A DNA stretch of 64,000 nucleotides from Massilia solisilvae (GTDB taxonomy: Bacteria > Pseudomonadota > Gammaproteobacteria > Burkholderiales > Burkholderiaceae_D), in contig NZ_JANUGV010000001.1 in assembly GCF_024753215.1 (NCBI RefSeq), forward strand, positions 1,674,001 through 1,738,000, read 5' to 3'. The notes beneath the pieces are model-generated. The model was not told where the DNA came from and made no database searches. It saw only the letters and a list, made by a program, of their open reading frames with translations. Position numbers and translations under genes: made by a program. Positions 37,873 to 46,464 of this stretch are shown here, piece after piece (position 1 is the first letter of the stretch; each line of letters opens with the position of its first letter).

Positions 37873-38673
37873 CTACCAGGACATGATCCAGTTGGCGCTG
37901 GCTTCGGCCACCTCGTCGCGCCAGGCGCTGCTGGTGAAGGCGTGGTCGGCCTGTGCCACCTCGACGCAGCGAAAACGCGCATGGTGCCGGGCGAGCACGC
38001 GCGCAAAGTGGCGGGCTGCCAGGTCTTCGCCGCCCAGCACCAGCAGCAGGCGGCCCGGAAAGCCGTGCAGGCTGTCGGCGATGCGACGCGGCAGCGCCGT
38101 GCGGTGCGAACCGCCGCCCATCTGGCGCCACTGCTCGCGCAGGGTGCCGGCGCGTTCGGCCAGCCCAAGTTCGCCGCGCGCCACTTTCTTCCAGAACGCC
38201 ACCTCGCCCAGGCGCGCCAGATAGTGGTGGCGCAGCGGCTCGGCCGGATCGACGGGGCGGCCCGGCAACGGGTTGAGCAGCACCAGGGCGCACACCCGCT
38301 CGTCCAGCGGCGCGTACAGGGCCGCGGCAAGTGCGGCGTCGCCCAGGCCGAGGATGACAGTTTCTTTCATTTCGGGCACCTGGGCGGAAAATTCTTTCAT
38401 GGCTGCCCGGATATCGTCTTCGATTGCGTCGAACGCGCGCGGCGCGCCCTCGCTGTCGCCCATGCCGCGGCGGTCGAAGCGCATCATCGGCAGGCCGCGC
38501 TGGGCCAGCACGCGCGACAGCAGCGTGAACTGGCGGTGACTGCCGATACGGTATTGCTCGCTGTCCGCCAACATGAGCACGCCGCGCAGCAGCGGCCGCT
38601 CGGGCACATCGACCACCCCGATCAGGCTGCTGCCGTTGCAGTTGAAACGCAGCGCGCGCTGGTCGATTTTCAT
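37873..38673 (-). CDS. Exosortase A system-associated hydrolase 1-like protein
   Basis: Alpha/beta hydrolase of 266 residues in the group that accompanies exosortase A. Family traits: early beta strands GVLMLADSEQYRIGSHRQF, FDRRGMGDSEG at 66-76, and LLVLGGEDLAA late. The segment where the nucleophile turn falls reads LGLGDAALAA (108-117) and has no Ser or Cys, whereas the family form I recall has Cys and Ser there. It may be inactive or use another residue. ATG 38673 overlaps the hydrolase 2 stop (ATGA) and has GGGAG upstream. Confidence 0.78.
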   Translation of the reverse strand: MKIDQRALRFNCNGSSLIGVVDVPERPLLRGVLMLADSEQYRIGSHRQFTLLSRVLAQRGLPMMRFDRRGMGDSEGAPRAFDAIEDDIRAAMKEFSAQVPEMKETVILGLGDAALAAALYAPLDERVCALVLLNPLPGRPVDPAEPLRHHYLARLGEVAFWKKVARGELGLAERAGTLREQWRQMGGGSHRTALPRRIADSLHGFPGRLLLVLGGEDLAARHFARVLARHHARFRCVEVAQADHAFTSSAWRDEVAEASANWIMSW

Positions 38674-39515
38674 GGCAGGCTCCCGAACACCTCGCTGGTG
38701 GCGTCCAGCAAGGCGGGACATTCGATCACATCGTCATTCCAGGCGTGGGGGCCGGCCACGGGATGGAACTGGACCCGCACGCCGTCGCGTGCCCAGCGCG
38801 CGGCCAGGCGGGCCACGTTGGCTTCGACCCGGGCGGGCGCCGGCTCGGGATTGGCGAACCAGTGGACGGTGCAGGGCGGCAGGCGCAGATTGGCGGCGTC
38901 GCAGCTGTCGATGGCCTTGACCAGCGGAATTGCCACCTCGTAGCCGCCCACCTCGATGTGACCGTGCACGGCGAGCTGGGCGCGCAGGGCGGCGGTGCTG
39001 CGCGCGGTGCCGGGCGCCTTGCCCTGCAGCTGTGCGGCCAGGCGCAGGCGCAGGAACTGGTTGATGCAGGTGCGCCCGTTGGTGAACGGCTGCCACAGGA
39101 TGATGCCGGCCGGGCGCAGCCGGGCCGCGCAGTCGAGCGCCAGCAAGCCGCCGAGGCGCACGCCCCACAGGTGCAGCGGCCCGCCGCCGGTGCGGTCGAG
39201 CAGCCAGCCGGCGGCAATGGCCAGGTCGGTCTTCCACAGCTCCCAGCGGCCGGAATGGAAGTCGCCGCAGCTGTCGCCGCAGCCAAACAGGTCAAACTGC
39301 AGCACGGCGTAGCCCATGGCGGCGAACGCCCGCGACTGCAGCGCGGCCATGCGGCGCGATTTGTTCATTTCTTCTGCAAACGCATGCACGTGCAAGATCG
39401 CCCCGCGCGGCTCCACGCGCGGATTGGGCGCATGGTACACGCTGAACCGCGTGCCAGGCTCGGCATCGAAGAAGAAGGGCTCCACGCGCGGCGTGGACAG
39501 CAGCGGGGCATTCAT
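38670..39515 (-). CDS. Exosortase A system-associated hydrolase 2-like protein
   Basis: Alpha/beta-fold protein of 281 residues. It has the hydrolase 2 hallmarks: opening EPFFFDAEPGTRFSVYHAP, then HVHAFAEEMNKSRRMAA (43-58) and FDLFGCGDSCGDF (74-86), and LWGVRLGGLLAL (116-127), where a Ser nucleophile is normally absent in this family too. Role in the exosortase/EPS system is unknown. First gene of a two-gene operon with hydrolase 1, divergent from the ligase operon across 260 bp. Confidence 0.82.
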   Translation of the reverse strand: MNAPLLSTPRVEPFFFDAEPGTRFSVYHAPNPRVEPRGAILHVHAFAEEMNKSRRMAALQSRAFAAMGYAVLQFDLFGCGDSCGDFHSGRWELWKTDLAIAAGWLLDRTGGGPLHLWGVRLGGLLALDCAARLRPAGIILWQPFTNGRTCINQFLRLRLAAQLQGKAPGTARSTAALRAQLAVHGHIEVGGYEVAIPLVKAIDSCDAANLRLPPCTVHWFANPEPAPARVEANVARLAARWARDGVRVQFHPVAGPHAWNDDVIECPALLDATSEVFGSLP

Positions 39516-39775
39516 GGTGCAAGTGTCTCCTGCACGGGCTCGGGCGGGCCGCCGCGGGCCCCGGCGCGCGGCGCGGGGCGAGGGAAGTGCACTGGTTGTC
39601 GGAGCCGGTTGGTCATCTTAACGCTCGTGCTTTCATGTTAATTAGACACCCCCGATGAGCCCGGGTCTTGATGGGCCGCAAGCGTGCTCCCCGCGCCATT
39701 CTTGAGAAGACGCAATGAGCCGTTCGCGCTTTTTGCGAATGATGAATCTTTACTTGCAGCATCTTGGGAGGGACG

Positions 39776-41353
39776 ATGGCCCTGCTCGTCCAGGAACTGA
39801 TCTACGAAGCCGCCAGCCGCGACGCGAATGCGCCGGCGCTGCGCTATGCCGGCGCGCGCATCGGCTACGGCGCGCTGGCGATGATGGTCGAAGCGGCGGG
39901 CGGTGGCCTGCGCGCGCTCGGCGTGCGCGCCCATGACCGGGTGGCGCTGTGGCTGCCCAAGCGCGAGGAGGCGGTGGTCGCCCTGTTTGGCGCCAGTGCC
40001 GCGGGCGGCGCGTTCGTCGTGCCCGATCCGGCGCTGGCCGCGCCGCAGGCGGCGGCGCTGCTGCGCGATTGTGGCGCGCGGGTGCTGGTGACGACCAGCG
40101 AGCGGCTGGCCACGCTGGGTTCCGAGCTGGCGCGCTGCCCCGATCTGGCGGCGGCAGTGGTTTGCGGCGCGCCCGGGCCGGTGCCGCCCGGGATCGAAGT
40201 CGTGCACTGGGACGAGCTGCTGCGTGCCGGCTCCGGCCGCGCTGCACCGGGCGGGGTGGACGACGACATGGCGGCGCTGTTGTACCTGCAGCACGGGGCA
40301 AGGCCATCGGCCATCATCCTCACGCATCGCAACGTGGTGGCGGCGGCGCGCACGCTGCAGCGCGCGCTGCGCATTGGCGCGGACGACCGCCTGTTGGCCG
40401 CGCTGCCGCTGAGTGTGGACGCCGGGCTGCACCAGCTGACCACCGCCTTCGCGGCCGGCGCCAGCGCGGTGCTGCTCAATCCGATGCTGGCGCGCGACGT
40501 GGTGCGCGCGGTCGAGGACGAAAGCGTGACGGCCCTGGCTGCGTTGCCGCCGCTGTGGACCGAGCTGGCCGAACTGGCATGGCCGGCTGGCGGCGGTTCG
40601 CTACGCGTGGCGGTCAATGCCGGCGGCTCGCTGCCTGCGGCGAGCGTGGCCGCGCTGCGCCGCAAACTGCCGCGCGCGCGCATCGTGCTGCTGCATGGCC
40701 AGCCGGAGGCATTCCGCGCCACCTGCCTGGCGCAGGAAGAGTTCGAGCGCCACGGCGATTCGATCGGCCGCCCGCTGCCGCAGGCCGGCGTGCTGGTGCT
40801 GCGGGCGGACGGCAGTCCTTGCGCGGCCGGCGAGCCGGGCGAGCTGGTGCAGCGCGGCCCGCTGGTGGCGCGCGGCTACTGGAACGACAGCGCGCGCACG
40901 CGCGACTGCTTCCGCACACTGCCGGCGCGTCCTGGTGCGAGCGTACGCGAGACGGCCTTGTGGACCGGCGAAACGGTGAGCGCCGATGCGCATGGCTACC
41001 TGTACCTGGCGCGCGCCGGCGAAGAGATCATTCGCACCGGCGGGCGCCGCGTGCGCGCGGCGCAGGTGGAGGAAGCGCTGTACGCAACCGGACTCGTGGA
41101 GGAAGCGGCGGCGGTCGGCATTGCGCACCCCGCGCGCGGCCAGGTGATCGCGGTGATGGCGCGTGCGAGCACCGGGCTGGCGATCGACTCGCGCCACCTG
41201 TTCGAGGCCTGCCGCGCGCGGCTCCCCGGGCACATGCTGCCGGCGATGCTGGACCTGCGGCGCTCGCCGCTGCCGCGCGACGCCGGCGGACGGATCGACC
41301 GGGCCAGCGTGGCGGCCGCGCTGGCGCCGCTGTTTGCCGAGGTGGCGCCATGA
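39776..41353 (+). CDS. Degenerate acyl-CoA ligase of the exosortase A-associated type
   Basis: ANL-superfamily protein of 525 residues, alignable to exosortase A-associated acyl-CoA ligases along its whole length (LLAALPLSVDAGLHQLTTAF; GELVQRGPLVARGYWND). Key motifs are lost: the P-loop (normally TSGSTGxPKG) reads LQHGARPSA at 171-179 and is shorter; the A5 motif (YGLTE) reads HGQPE at 307-311; the ribose-binding SGD/TGD is TGE (397-399); and the A10 lysine of GKIDR is Arg506. The frame is intact and codon use is ordinary, so it is a maintained protein rather than a decaying gene. ATG chosen for GGGAGGGACG upstream. Its stop overlaps the next start. Confidence 0.82.
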   Translation: MALLVQELIYEAASRDANAPALRYAGARIGYGALAMMVEAAGGGLRALGVRAHDRVALWLPKREEAVVALFGASAAGGAFVVPDPALAAPQAAALLRDCGARVLVTTSERLATLGSELARCPDLAAAVVCGAPGPVPPGIEVVHWDELLRAGSGRAAPGGVDDDMAALLYLQHGARPSAIILTHRNVVAAARTLQRALRIGADDRLLAALPLSVDAGLHQLTTAFAAGASAVLLNPMLARDVVRAVEDESVTALAALPPLWTELAELAWPAGGGSLRVAVNAGGSLPAASVAALRRKLPRARIVLLHGQPEAFRATCLAQEEFERHGDSIGRPLPQAGVLVLRADGSPCAAGEPGELVQRGPLVARGYWNDSARTRDCFRTLPARPGASVRETALWTGETVSADAHGYLYLARAGEEIIRTGGRRVRAAQVEEALYATGLVEEAAAVGIAHPARGQVIAVMARASTGLAIDSRHLFEACRARLPGHMLPAMLDLRRSPLPRDAGGRIDRASVAAALAPLFAEVAP

Positions 41354-43182
41354 GCGGCCTGTGCGGCTGGTTCTCGCGCGAGCCGGCGGCGCTGCCGATC
41401 GCGCAGATGGCGGCGCCGCTGTGTCGGTTCGACCAGGCGCCGCTGCGCACGGCGGCCCACGGCATGGGCGCGGTGGCGCTGGCCGGCGGCCTGGATTGCG
41501 CCAGCCTGTACCACGAGGACGGCCTGCTGATCGCGCACTGGGGCGAACGGGTGGACGCGCTGGCCCGCCTGTGGCGCGCGCACGGCGTGAAGGCGTGCGC
41601 GGCGCTGTCCGGCCAGTTTGCGTTCGCGCTGATCGACGAACGGCGCGGCGAAGCGCTGCTGGCGGTGGACCGCGCGGCCTCGCGCCCGCTGTACTACCAG
41701 CTGGTCGGGCACACGCTGGTGTTCGCCAGCTCGACGGACGCGATGGTGCTGCATCCCGGCGCCGGCCGCGAGGTCGACCCGCAGGCGCTGTACAACTACC
41801 TGTATTTTCATGCAGTGCCGGGCTCGATCTACAAGGGCCAGCGGCGGCTGGCGCCGGGCGAGTACGTGCACCTGCGCGCCGGCCGCCTCGAGCGCACGCG
41901 CTACTGGCGGCTGCGCTTTCACGAGCGCCAGCCGGCCACCAACTCGCCGGTGCTGGCCAGCGAGCTGCTGGACACGATACGCGGCGCCGTCGAGTGCTGC
42001 GTGGGACAGCAGCGCACCGGCGTGATGCTGGGCGGCGGCCCGGCCAGCACGGCGCTGGGCGCGCTGCTGGCCAATGCCAGCGGCCAGCGTGTGCCGACCT
42101 TCGCGGTGGGCATCGGTCCGGCCGGGCGCGCCGCATTCGAGCATGCGCGCCAGGCGGCGCGGGCGCTGGGGTTCGACCACCACGAACGCGTGATCGGCAC
42201 CAGCGAGGTGGCCGACGCGATCGCCCAGCTTGGGGCGGCGTTCGACCTGCCGTGCGGCGACCCCGCGGCGCTGGCTGCCTTCTACTGCGCACTGCTGGCG
42301 CGCGAGAGCGGAACCCAGCGCCTGCTGACCGGGCAGGGCGCCGCGGAACTGTTCGGGCGCCGCGCCTACTATGCGCGCCAGTTGCGGCTGGCGCGATACG
42401 AGCGCCTGCCGTCCGGGCTGCGCCAGCTGCTGATCGAGCCGCTGCTGTTCCGCCTGGCGCGGCGCGTGCGGCGCGGCCCGCTGGCCATGGCGCGCGAACA
42501 TATTCGCCAGTCGATGATGCCGCTGCCGGCGCGCCTGCAGCGTGCCAACCTGTTGCACGGCTACGGCCCGGGGGAAGTGTTCGAGCCCGGCTTCCTGGAG
42601 CTGGTCGACCCGACCGCGCCAGCGGCGACGGTGGAACAAAGCTGGTGGCTGGCGCAGGGGCGCCACCCGCTGAACCGGATGATCGCGCTCGACCTGCAGT
42701 ACCGGTTGGGCGAGCGCGGACTGCCGTCGGTATCGCGCGCCTGCGATATGGCCGGCGTGGCGGTGCAGTTCCCGTACCTGAACGACGCCCTGGTCGCGTT
42801 CGCGGCGCGGCTGGACCCGGCCGCGAAGGAGACTGGCGCATCGGCGCATGGCCTGTTCTGCCAGGCGCTGCAGGCTACGCTGCCACGCCGCAGCCTGCAC
42901 GTGCGCGGTTACGGGCTGGCGCCGCCGGTCGGGCAGTGGCTGCTGTCGGACCCGCGTCTGAGAGCGATCGCGTTCGACAGCCTGTCGGCTCTGCGCGAGC
43001 GCCATATCGTGCGCGCCTGCTTCATCGACCAATTGTTGTCCCAACGGCTGGCGCAAGATCCGCCGCGTCACGGGCGCATGGTGTGGATGCTGATGATGCT
43101 GGAGCAGTGGTTCGCGCAGCGGCGCGCGCTGGCCTCAACAACGCCGGCGCCCGCGCACGCGCCCGCCACCGCACGGACCTAG
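41350..43182 (+). CDS. Asparagine synthase-like protein with eroded active sites
   Basis: Protein of 610 residues with an N-terminal glutaminase-like half (about 1-190) and a C-terminal synthetase-like half (about 200-600). The family fold is clear (FAFALIDERRGEALLAVDRAASRPLYY; VSRACDMAGVAVQFPYLND). The ATP-pyrophosphatase loop SGGxDS reads GGGPAS (228-233), and the second signature GDGGDE reads GQGAAE (328-333), so adenylation looks impossible. Position 2 is Ser instead of the nucleophile Cys; Cys5 is the only nearby thiol. ATGA overlap with the ligase gene. In exosortase clusters this family is thought to modify an exopolysaccharide or related product. Confidence 0.82.
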   Translation: MSGLCGWFSREPAALPIAQMAAPLCRFDQAPLRTAAHGMGAVALAGGLDCASLYHEDGLLIAHWGERVDALARLWRAHGVKACAALSGQFAFALIDERRGEALLAVDRAASRPLYYQLVGHTLVFASSTDAMVLHPGAGREVDPQALYNYLYFHAVPGSIYKGQRRLAPGEYVHLRAGRLERTRYWRLRFHERQPATNSPVLASELLDTIRGAVECCVGQQRTGVMLGGGPASTALGALLANASGQRVPTFAVGIGPAGRAAFEHARQAARALGFDHHERVIGTSEVADAIAQLGAAFDLPCGDPAALAAFYCALLARESGTQRLLTGQGAAELFGRRAYYARQLRLARYERLPSGLRQLLIEPLLFRLARRVRRGPLAMAREHIRQSMMPLPARLQRANLLHGYGPGEVFEPGFLELVDPTAPAATVEQSWWLAQGRHPLNRMIALDLQYRLGERGLPSVSRACDMAGVAVQFPYLNDALVAFAARLDPAAKETGASAHGLFCQALQATLPRRSLHVRGYGLAPPVGQWLLSDPRLRAIAFDSLSALRERHIVRACFIDQLLSQRLAQDPPRHGRMVWMLMMLEQWFAQRRALASTTPAPAHAPATART

Positions 43183-43189
43183 GCGAGCC

Positions 43190-44215
43190 ATGCGCGTTGC
43201 GCTGCTGCCCGATCCCGTGCTGTTCCAGCGTCCTGACGGCCTGCGCACGCAGGTGCGCGAGACGCTGGAGGCGCTCGCGCGCCGGCAGGTTGAGGCGGTG
43301 CTGGTGGCAGGCGGCATGCCGCGCGGCGGGTTCGAGCTGCTGCATGTGTTTGGCGCGGCGCGCGGCAACGCAGCGCTGGTCGAGCAGGCCGCGGCAAGCA
43401 TGCCGGTCGTGCTCACACCCCGCGTGTCACCCGCGTGGACCAGCGCAAATGGCACCCGGGCGCGGGTGGCGGACCGTGTGCTGGGCAACCGCACGTCATG
43501 GGACTTCGATACCGGCTACGCCCAGATCCGGCGCGCGCTGCGCTGCGCCACGCACGTGGTGGCCCAGGGTGAAGCCGAGCGCACATCCATCTGCCGGGCA
43601 TTCCTGATCGACGCGCAGCGCGTGTCGGTGGTTCCGAACGGCGTCGCTCAGCGCTTCTTCGTGGCAGGTGGTGCGCTATTTCGCGAGCGCCTGCGCATCG
43701 CCGGCCAGTTCGCGCTCATGGTCGGCCAGGTCTCGCCGTGGCATGGCCAGCTCGAGGTGGCGCGCGCACTGGCCAGGCTGGCCGTGCCCCTGGTGGTGAT
43801 CGGCGAGGCGCACGGGCGCGACGCGCTCTACCTGCAGGCGCTGCGCGCCGTGCGCACCGTGACGTGCATCGACGCCGTGGCGCACGACTCGCCGCTGCTG
43901 GCCAGCGCTTACGCCGCCGCGTCGGCGCTGGTGCTGCCGCCACATGGCGCGGGACTTCCGATGGCGGCGCTGGAAGCGCTGGCGGCCGGGACGCCCGTCG
44001 TGACGGCAGGCTCGCCGGGACACTGGTCGGAGACGGCAGGCGTGCGCAAGACAAGCGGCGAGGGTGCCGAGGCCCTGGCGATCGCGGTCTCGGCGCTGCT
44101 GCACGAGCCCTTGGCGCCGGAGGCGGTACGGGCCGGCGTGCGTGTCTTCAGCTGGGATGCGGCGGCGGCACGGCTCGCCGCCTTGTACGCGGAGCTGCTC
44201 GCGGCGCGGCGCTGA
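43190..44215 (+). CDS. GT4-like glycosyltransferase with altered catalytic motifs
   Basis: GT-B fold protein of 341 residues. Rossmann-like N-domain (MRVALLPDPVLF) and C-domain with VSVVPNGVAQRFF. The donor-phosphate residues in VGR-x-xxxKG are replaced (VGQVSPWHG, 178-186), and the first Glu of the E-x7-E motif is Ala254 (AGLPMAALE), with Glu262 kept. It is probably impaired or uses a different donor. Seven bases after the asparagine synthase-like stop; third gene of the operon. It ends six bases from the convergent second glycosyltransferase. Confidence 0.8.
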   Translation: MRVALLPDPVLFQRPDGLRTQVRETLEALARRQVEAVLVAGGMPRGGFELLHVFGAARGNAALVEQAAASMPVVLTPRVSPAWTSANGTRARVADRVLGNRTSWDFDTGYAQIRRALRCATHVVAQGEAERTSICRAFLIDAQRVSVVPNGVAQRFFVAGGALFRERLRIAGQFALMVGQVSPWHGQLEVARALARLAVPLVVIGEAHGRDALYLQALRAVRTVTCIDAVAHDSPLLASAYAAASALVLPPHGAGLPMAALEALAAGTPVVTAGSPGHWSETAGVRKTSGEGAEALAIAVSALLHEPLAPEAVRAGVRVFSWDAAAARLAALYAELLAARR

Positions 44216-44221
44216 GGGCGC

Positions 44222-45391
44222 TCAAGCCCGCTGCGGCGCCGCGCTGGCCTGGCGTGCGAGCGCGTCGTACACGGCCAGGTAGCTGCGCGCCATCGCCGGC
44301 AGGCTGTGGTGTGCGATCACCTGGCTGCGTGCGCGGGCGCCGTGGCGCGCGCCCATCTCGGGGATGCGGCAGTAGTCGGCGATGGCGGCGGCCATCAGGT
44401 CGGGCGACGTCGGCGGCACCAGGATGCCGGTGAAGCCGGGGTGCACGAGCTCGTTGCTGGCGCCGACCGTGGTGGCGACCACCGGCAGGCCAGTCGCCAT
44501 CGCCTCCAGCAGCGCGTTCGAACCGCCCTCGGCAACCGATGGCAGCACGAACAAATCCATGGCGCGCAGCAGCTGCGCGATATCGGCCCGGTCGCCGGGC
44601 AGCCAGGCCTTGTGGCCGGCGCCGGCGCGGTTGAGCATGGCCTGGCACTCGGCGCGGCACGGTCCGTCGCCGATGATCATCAAGCGCAGGCGCTGGTGCG
44701 CCGGGTGCGGCGAAGCGATCAAACGCAGGAAGGCTTCCACCAGCGTGGCATGATTCATGGCCTCGTCCATGTGGCCCACGCTCCCGATCACGTAAGCGCT
44801 GTCATGCATGAACCCGGCTGGCCCGACCGCGGCCGGCGGGCCAAGGCGCGGGTGGAACTGCACGCTATCGACGCCGTTGGAAATGTGGGAGACGCGCGCC
44901 GGCTCGGCGCCAACCTGGTCCACCAGCCAGCGCTGCAGGTCCGAGCTGACCGCAATGAAGTGGCCGATCAGGGGCCGCAGCAGGCGCCGCAGCAGGCGAT
45001 GGCCGGGTGTGGCGCCGTCATCCCGCTCGCGGCCGTGCTCGGCGTGCACGCGCAACTTTACCCCGGCCAGCGCGGCCACCAGCTGGCCTTTCAGGCCGCT
45101 CAGGTTGCGGGTGTGGACCAGGTCCGGCTGCAGGGCGCGCAGGGTGCGGAACATGCGCAGGTAGTGGCCGAAGTCGGCGCCGTCGCGCTTGTGCAGGTTG
45201 ATGATCGCAACACCGCGCTCGCGAATGTCGGCCTGGTAGCTGGCGCTCTCGCTCAGGCACACGATTGCATGGCGGTAGCGCTCGGGAGGCATGTGCGCGA
45301 TCAGGTTCACCAGGCCAGTGCCGGCGCCGCCGGCGTCGAGCTGGCTGACCAGGTGCACGACCAGCGGCGGCGCATCGGCGTGCTGGCTCAT
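44222..45391 (-). CDS. PEP-CTERM/EpsH1-associated sugar transferase
   Basis: GT4 glycosyltransferase of 389 residues matching the group found with PEP-CTERM/EpsH1 exopolysaccharide loci: VVHLVSQLDAGGAGTGLVNLI near the start, MPPERYRHAIVCL, HTRNLSGLKGQ, and HAEHGRERDD. The E-x7-E motif is intact (AEGGSNALLEAMATGLPVV), unlike the neighbour at 43190. The donor-binding arginine or lysine pair is also modified (VGHMDEAMN in place of VGRLxxxKN). ATG 45391 is the start at the fold boundary; the ribosome site is weak and the frame is open further upstream. Confidence 0.85.
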   Translation of the reverse strand: MSQHADAPPLVVHLVSQLDAGGAGTGLVNLIAHMPPERYRHAIVCLSESASYQADIRERGVAIINLHKRDGADFGHYLRMFRTLRALQPDLVHTRNLSGLKGQLVAALAGVKLRVHAEHGRERDDGATPGHRLLRRLLRPLIGHFIAVSSDLQRWLVDQVGAEPARVSHISNGVDSVQFHPRLGPPAAVGPAGFMHDSAYVIGSVGHMDEAMNHATLVEAFLRLIASPHPAHQRLRLMIIGDGPCRAECQAMLNRAGAGHKAWLPGDRADIAQLLRAMDLFVLPSVAEGGSNALLEAMATGLPVVATTVGASNELVHPGFTGILVPPTSPDLMAAAIADYCRIPEMGARHGARARSQVIAHHSLPAMARSYLAVYDALARQASAAPQRA

Positions 45392-45717
45392 GGTTGCGCG
45401 GCGGCCGCGACGAAGGTGGCTGGTGAGGGAAGGGCGCTGTGCATGGCGGACGGCCTCCTGTCGTTGCGCGTGGGTCGCTCGGCGATTGGAGCAACGATTA
45501 TATGGCCACCTGAACACGCGTATCGGCCGCACGGCAGCGCCGTTGACACCCGTCAAGAGCGGCAGCGCAAGCGTCGCGCGCGCACCGTATGCTTGCGGCA
45601 AATTTCCGTCGAGCTTGATGCATATCCATACGGCAAACGAAGGGGCATTCCGCACGGAACCCATGCATTGCCGCGCTTGTCTGAGACCCCATTACGCCAC
45701 CAACGGAGGAAGAGAAA
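45392..45717. other. 326-bp divergent intergenic region with two inverted repeats
   Basis: Spans the starts of the minus-strand sugar transferase and the plus-strand FeeM-like gene. It holds TTGAC-ACCC-GTCAA at 45543-45556 and a 7-bp inverted repeat CCGTATG (45585-45591)/CATACGG (45627-45633). No convincing -10 or -24/-12 element could be placed. No open frame here has a ribosome site other than the one serving the FeeM-like start (GGAGG, 45704 area). The AT content is a little higher than in the neighbouring genes. Confidence 0.45.
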
Positions 45718-46464
45718 ATGCGGGTTGAGGAGCAGCCAATCGTTTCGTTCCAGGTGCCGGCCAGTGCTGCCGGCGCCAGCCAGCTGGAGTGTCGTCAGGA
45801 CGCGCGCACGGCAGGCATGCAGCAAGTGAATGTGCACATCGACGCATCGGCCGATGGGCTGGCGGCCGCCGGCAGCCTGCTGCGCCGGATGTACGCCTGG
45901 CGCGGCTACGCGCTGGCGGACGGGATGGGGCACGCCAACCGGATCACGCTGGTGGCCGAGACCGGCGGGCTGGCGATCGGAACGATGAGCCTGTGGTTCG
46001 ACCGGCAGGGCGCGCTGCCGGCTGACGCAGAGTTCGGCGACCGCCTCGACCTGCTGCGCGCCCAGGGGCGGCGGTTGTGCGAGCCGTCGCGGCTGGCGAT
46101 CGACAAGGGCATGTCCAAGCGCGTGTTCGCGGCGCTGATCCACGTTTCCTATATTTACGCACACCATATCCAGGGCTTTTCCGACTACGTCATCGAGGTC
46201 AACCCGCGTCACGTGACGTTCTACAAGCGCATGCTCGGCTTTGCCGACTTCGGCGGCGAGCGCGCGTGTGCCCGCGTGGGCGCGCCAGCCGTGCTGCTGC
46301 GGCTGCCGCTGGAGCAAATGGGGGCGCAGATTCGCCAGTGGGGCGGGCTGATGGAGCAGCATGGCGGCGAGCGCTCGTTCTATCCGTACTTCTTTGCCCT
46401 GCGCGAGGAGGCCGGGATCACCGCGCGCCTGGTGGCCAGTTGCGTGCAGCGGAGCGCGGCATGA
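45718..46464 (+). CDS. FeeM-like long-chain N-acyl amino acid synthase
   Basis: GNAT-fold acyltransferase of 248 residues. It resembles N-acyl amino acid synthases (FeeM type) that take an acyl chain from acyl carrier protein to an amino acid such as tyrosine: LLRRMYAWRGY (about 55-65), then EPSRLAIDKGMSKRVFAALI, YIYAHHIQGFSDYVIEVNP, and RHVTFYKRMLGF. Such synthases are known to be linked to PEP-CTERM/exosortase loci, which fits its position here. GGAGG lies eight bases upstream. Its stop overlaps the start of a VAO-type flavoprotein (ATGA), so the two act together. No acyl carrier protein gene adjoins. Confidence 0.78.
   Translation: MRVEEQPIVSFQVPASAAGASQLECRQDARTAGMQQVNVHIDASADGLAAAGSLLRRMYAWRGYALADGMGHANRITLVAETGGLAIGTMSLWFDRQGALPADAEFGDRLDLLRAQGRRLCEPSRLAIDKGMSKRVFAALIHVSYIYAHHIQGFSDYVIEVNPRHVTFYKRMLGFADFGGERACARVGAPAVLLRLPLEQMGAQIRQWGGLMEQHGGERSFYPYFFALREEAGITARLVASCVQRSAA

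Noticed and set aside
39949..43182. Apparent 1077-residue fusion upstream of the asparagine synthase-like protein
   Set aside because: The first 467 codons are an out-of-frame reading of the ligase gene; the real start is the ATG at 41350 overlapping the ligase stop.
46077..46460. N-terminal extension of the VAO-type oxidase
   Set aside because: Those codons are a shifted reading of the FeeM-like gene; ATG 46461 with the ATGA overlap is the natural start.
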